From: Lentimicrobiaceae bacterium
GTDB taxonomy: Bacteria; Bacteroidota; Bacteroidia; Bacteroidales; F082
Direction of reading: 5' to 3'
NCBI GenBank assembly: GCA_031262365.1
Contig: JAISHW010000071.1
Span: 1-39,009, forward strand
DNA: 39,009 nucleotides
In this document: positions 34,233 through 39,009 of the stretch, one piece after another
Layout of the letters: every line of letters begins with the position of its first letter
Position numbering within the stretch: position 1 is the first letter of the stretch
The notes under the pieces: generated by a model
Told to the model about the DNA's origin: nothing
Seen by the model: only the letters and a program-made list of their open reading frames with translations
The model's database searches: none
Program-made: the position numbers and the translations under genes

Positions 34233-35258
34233 ATGAAAACTTTTTTTCAGCTTCTTTTTATATTTTGTTTTTGTTGTTTTTTCGGCTCATGCTGCAACAA
34301 GTTACAGTTTCCACAAAACGGACTGACAATAGGATTTTACAATGTCGAAAATCTTTTCGATACGATTGATGATCCGCATACCGACGACAAAGATTTTCTT
34401 CCTTCCGGGAAAAATCAATGGAATACAGCGCGTTACAATCATAAAATCAATCAATTGTCGCGTGTGATTGCTTCGATGGATTCGACATCGCCGCCACACA
34501 TTATCGGATTGGCAGAAATTGAAAACAAACACGTTTTAAACGATTTAGTTGCCACAACCGAATTAAAATCTGCCGCATACGACATCGTGCATTTCGACAG
34601 TAAAGATCCGCGTGGCATCGAAGTGGCGTTATTGTACCAACCGAAATATTTCAAATTGTTGACTGAGAAAGAAATGAAAGTCAAGATGAATGCCCATTCA
34701 GGCGAAATGCGTTTTGTGCTTTATGTAAAAGGAATTGTGGCAAAAGAAGATACGCTTCATATTTTTGTTAATCACTGGAAGTCGCGTTCGGGCGGTGCTA
34801 AAGAAACCGAACCAAAACGTATTCGTTACGCCGATTTTCTACGCGAAAAAGCTGATTCTTTGTTTCGAATCGATCCGAATGCCAACATTGTTATTTGTGG
34901 TGATTTGAACGATAATCCGACCGATATAAGTATTGTTGAGCATTTAAAGGCATTGCCGGCAAATCGGACGATCGAAGCTCAAAATTTATACAATTTGTCT
35001 TTTATTCCTTTTTCGGAAGGTGCAGGAACTTTGTATTACCAAAACTGGGATTTTTTTGACCAAATTATTGTTTCGTCGAACCTGCTTAAAAAACAAGCCA
35101 AATCGTTGTGTTCAAGTGAAATAACAACAATAAGACACCCTTGGATGCTTTACACATATAAAGGTAAAAATCGTCCGAATCGGACTTTTTCGGGCGGAAA
35201 ATATTATGGCGGTTTCAGCGATCACCTTCCGGTGATGATTCGTTTGGCGTATGAATAA
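34233..35258 (+). CDS. Endonuclease/exonuclease/phosphatase family lipoprotein
   Basis: A 341-residue protein with a signal peptide ending at the lipobox FGSC (Cys20), so it is probably anchored to the outer membrane. The EEP fold is shown by IGFYNVENLFD, IIGLAEIENK (metal-binding Glu), FVNHWKSRSGG, ICGDLNDNP (catalytic Asp-Asn-Asp region) and FSDHLPVMI (Asp-His). Members cleave phosphodiesters in nucleic acids or lipid or inositol phosphates; the substrate is not predictable. It starts 6 bp after the S4 gene, so it is last in the era-der transcript. Confidence 0.9.
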   Translation: MKTFFQLLFIFCFCCFFGSCCNKLQFPQNGLTIGFYNVENLFDTIDDPHTDDKDFLPSGKNQWNTARYNHKINQLSRVIASMDSTSPPHIIGLAEIENKHVLNDLVATTELKSAAYDIVHFDSKDPRGIEVALLYQPKYFKLLTEKEMKVKMNAHSGEMRFVLYVKGIVAKEDTLHIFVNHWKSRSGGAKETEPKRIRYADFLREKADSLFRIDPNANIVICGDLNDNPTDISIVEHLKALPANRTIEAQNLYNLSFIPFSEGAGTLYYQNWDFFDQIIVSSNLLKKQAKSLCSSEITTIRHPWMLYTYKGKNRPNRTFSGGKYYGGFSDHLPVMIRLAYE

Positions 35259-35298
35259 TGCGTAAACCAGCCTTAATTTCCCGAAGTGTAATTATAAA

Positions 35299-35329
35299 AA
35301 CCAATTAAAGTTCTCTTCTTTCTTTAATT
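35299..35329. repeat. 31-bp direct repeat, copy A
   Basis: It matches 36201-36231 at 29 of 31 positions, at a distance of 902 bp. It overlaps the stop codon and last codon of the methyltransferase reading frame. The pair flanks that gene like boundaries of an inserted cassette. Confidence 0.85.
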
Positions 35330-36140
35330 AATCTGTATCCAAAATGAACCCCCATGCTTTTCTACATTCTTTGTATTAGGGTGTTCCCAAATTGGTGAAA
35401 CTATAGTTGAAAGTTCTTCGTCTGCGCTAATAAAAATACCAGGGAAAATTGGTTTATATTTTTCAGGATTAGCCAAAACGTAAGCCGCTAATACATATTG
35501 TTCGGAGTAAAATCTGTCGCACATAAATTGAGGGTAATCGTACGGCAAATAAATGTCATGAAAGTGAACAATTACTCCCTTTTTTAGATAGGGTAATAAT
35601 TCTAAAAAGCAAACTGTAGCATCTGAATTTGGCAAACAACGATGTGAATTATCAATAAATAAAATGTCATTTTCTTTTAACTCATTAATGATAAATTGAT
35701 AATCTTTAATATTTTCAAGTGGTTGTCTAATAACTTCATCTGCTAAATGGTCTATAGTTGCTCTTGGAAATGGATCAATTGAAATAATTTTGGTATTTAA
35801 TTTATTTTCTATTATAGACTTCCTTGCAACTTTAGTAGAATTTCCAGAGCCAATTTCAATATATTTTTGTGGTTTAAAATGATTGAGTATAGTATATAAT
35901 GAAATGATGTCTAATCCAGGCAAAAAACCATTATTCCATGATGGTTGATTCTCCCTTTTCAACTTCTATTGAACGAATAGAATGGAATGTGTTTTTATGG
36001 ATTAATGTTTCTTTAAGAAATTGTTCGTAAACGTCTCTGTTTTTGTTTATTAACTCATAAAGAAGCGTATGAGGCTCAAACCCATACCTTGGCTTCATAT
36101 CAATTTTATATTCTAATATCAACTTTTGATATTTAGGCAT
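35324..36140 (-). pseudogene. Methyltransferase-like gene split by a frameshift
   Basis: Two overlapping frames together encode one class I SAM-dependent methyltransferase-like protein of about 270 residues. The 5' part (36140 to about 35970) gives MPKYQ...GFEPHTLLYELINKNRD...HSIRSIEVEK. The 3' part (from about 35962) continues RENQPSWNNGFLPGLD, then the SAM motif YIEIGSGNST, SIDPFPRA, DILFIDNSHR and HFHDIYLPYDYP, ending GGSFWIQ. The shift falls at a GAAAAGGG run near 35955-35962, where removing one A restores one frame. This may be true decay or a sequencing error. The region is more AT-rich than its neighbours and is flanked by a direct repeat, suggesting transfer. The acceptor substrate is unknown. 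Confidence 0.75.
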
Positions 36141-36200
36141 CAAAAGTTTAATAAATGATTTAAAGGAGTTTGCTATAATTAATTTTTTAAAATAATCTTA

Positions 36201-36231
36201 AACTAATTAAAGTTTTCTTCTTTCTTTAATT
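36201..36231. repeat. 31-bp direct repeat, copy B
   Basis: It covers the last codons and stop of the MORN-like lipoprotein gene and matches 35299-35329 with two differences. This copy is probably the original, because it lies within a coding sequence. Confidence 0.85.
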
Positions 36232-36646
36232 TTCCGTTTTCGTAGAAAGTTTTCCAAACTCCGGTTTGTTTGTTGTTTTTGTATTCGCCCGTAATATTCA
36301 CTTTTCCGTTTTCGAAATAGGTTGTGTATTTTCCTTCGCGCACGCCTTCTTTAAAATAGAAAATGGCTCTTTTTGCACCGGTTGGATAATATATTTTCCA
36401 CTCACCGTGAGCTTTTCCATCTTTATTGTATGATTCTTCACGACTTACAGCACCATTTGGATGGAAAAAGACTTCTTCAACTTTTACTTTTTTTCCGTCG
36501 ATAATGTCGTAATATTTAGCCGCTTTAGGTTTGTCTGTTTCATCCCAAGTGGCGATCACTTCTTCTTGTAATTTTTCTCTTGATTTTTTTCCCGAGCAGG
36601 CTCCTAAAATAAGTAATGCCAGCGAAATAAAAAGTGCTTTTTTCAT
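36203..36646 (-). CDS. MORN/YwqK-like repeat lipoprotein
   Basis: A 147-residue lipoprotein. Its signal peptide ends at LGAC (Cys about 17). The rest is built of about four short beta repeats with a Gly-x-aromatic core and a YxxGK or NGK turn: KAHGEWKIYYPTG, VREGKYTTYFENGK, NITGEYKNNKQ and TGVWKTFYENGK. This is the MORN-like pattern often annotated as a YwqK-family antitoxin, but no toxin gene is adjacent and no evidence supports that label. It starts 25 bp after pyrC and is probably co-transcribed. Its last codons carry one copy of the direct repeat that flanks the methyltransferase gene. Confidence 0.82.
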   Translation of the reverse strand: MKKALFISLALLILGACSGKKSREKLQEEVIATWDETDKPKAAKYYDIIDGKKVKVEEVFFHPNGAVSREESYNKDGKAHGEWKIYYPTGAKRAIFYFKEGVREGKYTTYFENGKVNITGEYKNNKQTGVWKTFYENGKLKKEENFN

Positions 36647-36671
36647 TTTTAAGTTTTTTATTTGTATTATT

Positions 36672-38024
36672 TTATCTTTTAAATTCTAGTGGTTTTCCTT
36701 TGTAAGAATCATTGATTTTTCCGTTTTCGAAAACGAGATTTCCGTTTACAAAGGTATGAGAAATGCTGTAATGTAACGTTGTTCCGTCGAAAGGAGTCCA
36801 TCGGCATTTGTACAAAACATTATCATTGCTTACTTGCAGCGTTTTTTCATCGACAAGAACCAAATCGGCGTAATAACCTTCGCGAATGAATCCACGTTTC
36901 GAAATTTGAAACGCGACAGCCGGATTGTGACTGAGTTTTTGTGCAACATCAGTCAAAGACAAGTAGCCTTTTTTATAACATTCTAATAATCCGGTTAATA
37001 AATGTTGAACCATCGGTCCTCCGGAAGGAGCTTCGAAATAAGGGCGTTGTTTTTCTTGTAATGTATGAGGTGCATGGTCGCTTGCAACAAGGTCGATACG
37101 TCCTTCGAGCAAGGCTTCCCAAAGAGCTTCTTTGTCGTTTTTGCTTTTTATTGCCGGGTTCCACTTGATAAGGTTTCCGTATATTTCGTAATCGCTTTGG
37201 TCGAACCAAAGGTGTTGTAAACAGACTTCGGCTGTGATTTTTTTTGCTGCGAGCGGCATGTCGTTTCTTAGTAATTTTGTTTCGACGGCAGTAGTCAGAT
37301 GCAACAAGTGCAAACGAGTTTGGTATTTTGTTGCCAATCTGATGGCTTTTTCGGTCGATTTCAGGCAGGCTTCCGCACTTCTGATTTCAGGATGAATGCG
37401 TGGATGAGCCGTGTTTCCAAATTGTTTTTTGGCGCGTTCTAAATTTTGTCGGATTATTGTTTCGTCTTCGCTGTGTATTGCTACTAAGCAAGGTGCTTCG
37501 GCAAATATCCGACTCAATGTCTGTTCGTCGTCGACAAGCATGTTTCCGGTGCTTGATCCCATAAAAACCTTAATTCCGCAAATGTTTTCGACTTCGGTTT
37601 TGAGTATTTCATCTAAATTCTCATTCGAAGCACCTATGTAAAATGAATAGTTTGCGAACGATTTTTCAGCAGCCAGATCAAATTTTTGTTGCAAAAGTTC
37701 TTGTGTAAGTGTATTCGGAACGGTATTCGGCATTTCCATATAGCTCGTAACGCCTCCAGCAACAGCAGCGCGACTTTCGGAAGCAATATCGGCTTTATAA
37801 GTCAATCCGGGTTCGCGAAAATGAACTTGGTCGTCGATTACGCCCGGAAACAGAAACTTTCCTTTTGCATCAATGTGTTGATAATCTTCAAGGCTTATAT
37901 CGTTCTGAAAATCATCATTTTGTATAATTTTTTTTATCCAATGTCCTTCAATGATAACATGTCCGTCAAAAATAGTTCCTTCGTTGACGATCCTTACATT
38001 TTGGATAAAAAAACCTTTCGACAT
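36672..38024 (-). CDS. pyrC: Dihydroorotase
   Basis: A 450-residue amidohydrolase of the multifunctional-type (class I) dihydroorotases, catalysing the third step of pyrimidine synthesis. Metal-site motifs are FPGVIDDQVHFREPG (His-x-Arg, with Gln-Val before His), GIKVFMGSSTGNM (the Lys expected to be carboxylated), HSEDE, LHLLHLTT and VASDHAPHT. The N- and C-terminal strands form the composite beta-sandwich. Close relatives include allantoinases and hydantoinases, but the DDQVHFREPG form is common to Bacteroidota PyrC. It is 29 bp after the glycosyltransferase gene. Confidence 0.93.
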   Translation of the reverse strand: MSKGFFIQNVRIVNEGTIFDGHVIIEGHWIKKIIQNDDFQNDISLEDYQHIDAKGKFLFPGVIDDQVHFREPGLTYKADIASESRAAVAGGVTSYMEMPNTVPNTLTQELLQQKFDLAAEKSFANYSFYIGASNENLDEILKTEVENICGIKVFMGSSTGNMLVDDEQTLSRIFAEAPCLVAIHSEDETIIRQNLERAKKQFGNTAHPRIHPEIRSAEACLKSTEKAIRLATKYQTRLHLLHLTTAVETKLLRNDMPLAAKKITAEVCLQHLWFDQSDYEIYGNLIKWNPAIKSKNDKEALWEALLEGRIDLVASDHAPHTLQEKQRPYFEAPSGGPMVQHLLTGLLECYKKGYLSLTDVAQKLSHNPAVAFQISKRGFIREGYYADLVLVDEKTLQVSNDNVLYKCRWTPFDGTTLHYSISHTFVNGNLVFENGKINDSYKGKPLEFKR

Positions 38025-38053
38025 TGTAACGAATCTTTGCGACTATGAAGCTG

Positions 38054-38797
38054 TTAATTTTTTGCTCGCGGTTTGATTTTTCCTGTTATAGCTCTGTAAC
38101 GCAAGTTGATAACACCAAAAATAGCTTCTTTAAAAATTCCTTTGCTCATTTTTGATTCTCCTTCGGTACGATCGGTAAAAATAATCGGCACTTCTACAAT
38201 TTTGAATCCCAACCGTAAAGCTGTAAATTTCATTTCGATTTGGAAAGCATAACCGACAAATCTAATTCGATCGAAATCAATCGTTTCGAGTACTTTGCGC
38301 GTGTAACACACAAATCCGGCGGTGGTGTCGCGTACTTTTATTCGTGTAATAAATCGAACGTACGATGAGGCATAATACGACATTAAAACACGTCCCATTG
38401 GCCAATTAACCACATTTACGCCGGTGATGTAGCGCGAACCAACAGCAACATCGGCTCCTTCGACACAAGCGCGATGCAAACGAACAAGATCGTTTGGGTT
38501 GTGCGAAAAATCAGCATCCATTTCAAAAATATATTGATAACCGCGTTCCAAAGCCCATCTGAATCCGTGAATATAAGCTGTGCCGAGACCAAGTTTTCCT
38601 TTTCGCTCTTCGATAAACAACCGATTCGGAAACGTTTCTTGCATCAAATTTTTTACGATTGTGGCTGTTCCGTCGGGACTATTGTCTTCGACAATGAGCA
38701 CATCGAAAGGTATTTCTAATGAGAAAACCGCACGAATAATTTTTTCGATGTTTTCTTTTTCGTTATACGTCGGAATAATGACAAGATTTTCGGACAT
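38054..38797 (-). CDS. Polyprenol-phosphate mannosyltransferase-like GT2 enzyme
   Basis: A 247-residue family 2 glycosyltransferase of the DPM1 group. The nucleotide-sugar fold starts VIIPTYNEKENIEKII and DVLIVEDNSPDGTA. The metal site is EMDADFSHNPNDL (DAD). Further landmarks are VAVGSRYITGVNVVNWPMGR and DTTAGFVCYTR. No C-terminal membrane helices are present, as in the short soluble DPM1 type. It would transfer mannose (or another hexose) from a nucleotide sugar to polyprenyl phosphate at the inner membrane, supplying envelope glycosylation. A near-consensus -7 element (CAACTTTG on the minus strand, 38845-38852) lies upstream. Confidence 0.93.
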   Translation of the reverse strand: MSENLVIIPTYNEKENIEKIIRAVFSLEIPFDVLIVEDNSPDGTATIVKNLMQETFPNRLFIEERKGKLGLGTAYIHGFRWALERGYQYIFEMDADFSHNPNDLVRLHRACVEGADVAVGSRYITGVNVVNWPMGRVLMSYYASSYVRFITRIKVRDTTAGFVCYTRKVLETIDFDRIRFVGYAFQIEMKFTALRLGFKIVEVPIIFTDRTEGESKMSKGIFKEAIFGVINLRYRAITGKIKPRAKN

Positions 38798-38899
38798 AAA
38801 ATCAATACGTTGTTCTGTCGAATGATGCTATTTTTATAAACGTGCAAAGTTGTAAAAAAAATTTGACGTAGACACGGAATCGTTTCTTAAAAACCTGAG

Positions 38900-38939
38900 T
38901 TCGGGATACGGTAATATATAAAAATAGCCCGAATGGGCT
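38900..38939 (-). terminator. Candidate terminator upstream of the glycosyltransferase gene
   Basis: AGCCC (38926-38930) and GGGCT (38935-38939) form a short stem with a 4-nt loop. On the minus strand it is followed by an ATTTTTATATATT tail, as expected for a terminator of a minus-strand unit lying beyond the window. An alternative stem TTCGGG/CCCGAA (38900-38905 with 38928-38933) competes with it. Confidence 0.4.
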
Positions 38940-38950
38940 TAATTTTCATA

Positions 38951-39007
38951 ACCTTACGGTCAACGACCTAAGGTAAAATGCCATAAATAACGCTGCTTGA
39001 AAAGCAG
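38951..39007. other. Non-coding end region with two hairpins
   Basis: ACCTTA-C-GGT pairs with ACC-TAAGGT (38951-38974), and CTGCTT pairs with AAGCAG (38993-39007). No open reading frame covers them. They may belong to a structured RNA or to the 3' end of a transcript continuing past the window edge. I do not recognise a known RNA family. Confidence 0.3.
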
Positions 39008-39009
39008 AA

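Noticed and set aside
36203-36646. Toxin-antitoxin label for the YwqK-like repeat protein
   Set aside because: The protein is a lipoprotein made of MORN-like repeats and has no toxin gene beside it.
38885-38915. Minus-strand TCCCGAACTCAGG, reminiscent of 5S rRNA
   Set aside because: Only a short core resembles 5S; the flanking helices and the expected length cannot be matched.

Overview
The window looks like a chromosomal segment from a Bacteroidota bacterium, probably class Bacteroidia. Three lines of evidence support this. The type IX secretion and gliding genes (sprA, porZ, gldH) are confined to this phylum. Many genes carry the phylum's -7 promoter element TAnnTTTG just upstream. Shine-Dalgarno sequences are weak throughout. 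No rRNA, CRISPR array, complete transposase or phage gene was seen.

Layout, left to right. (1) 1-991: an orphan predicted membrane protein with an AT-rich look, followed by a 70-bp inverted-repeat element. (2) polA on the minus strand. (3) A plus-strand sugar-nucleotide operon: DegT/WbpE-type aminotransferase, WbpD-type N-acetyltransferase, galE, rfbB. (4) A NUDIX hydrolase. (5) ricT (behind a structured leader), gldH and a class A penicillin-binding protein. (6) ruvA, the giant sprA translocon gene and a DUF3109 gene. (7) porZ and recO. (8) On the minus strand, a coiled-coil membrane protein, then an exopolysaccharide export operon (GldH-like lipoprotein, Wza, Wzc). (9) Minus-strand secreted cyclophilin and pheS, then an initiator tRNA-Met gene ahead of era, der, an S4 RNA-binding gene and an endonuclease/phosphatase lipoprotein gene on the plus strand. 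(10) On the minus strand, dpm1-like glycosyltransferase, pyrC, a MORN-like lipoprotein, and a methyltransferase gene broken by a frameshift.

Functionally the window is rich in cell-envelope genes. SprA exports proteins through the outer membrane and PorZ belongs to the complex that attaches them to A-type LPS. The WbpE/WbpD pair resembles the route to the diacetylated uronic acid sugars used in such LPS. Wza/Wzc export and control polysaccharide, and the PBP builds peptidoglycan. Housekeeping genes (polA, ruvA, recO, pheS, era, der, pyrC) are interspersed.

The least explained structures are non-coding. An interspersed repeat family bounded by terminal inverted repeats has three copies, each starting at most 4 bp after a stop codon (rfbB, the PBP gene, recO). 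A second, REP-like family has two 49-bp units. A 31-bp direct repeat flanks the broken methyltransferase gene as if it had arrived as a 902-bp cassette. A hexanucleotide tandem repeat encodes the tyrosine tail of Wzc.
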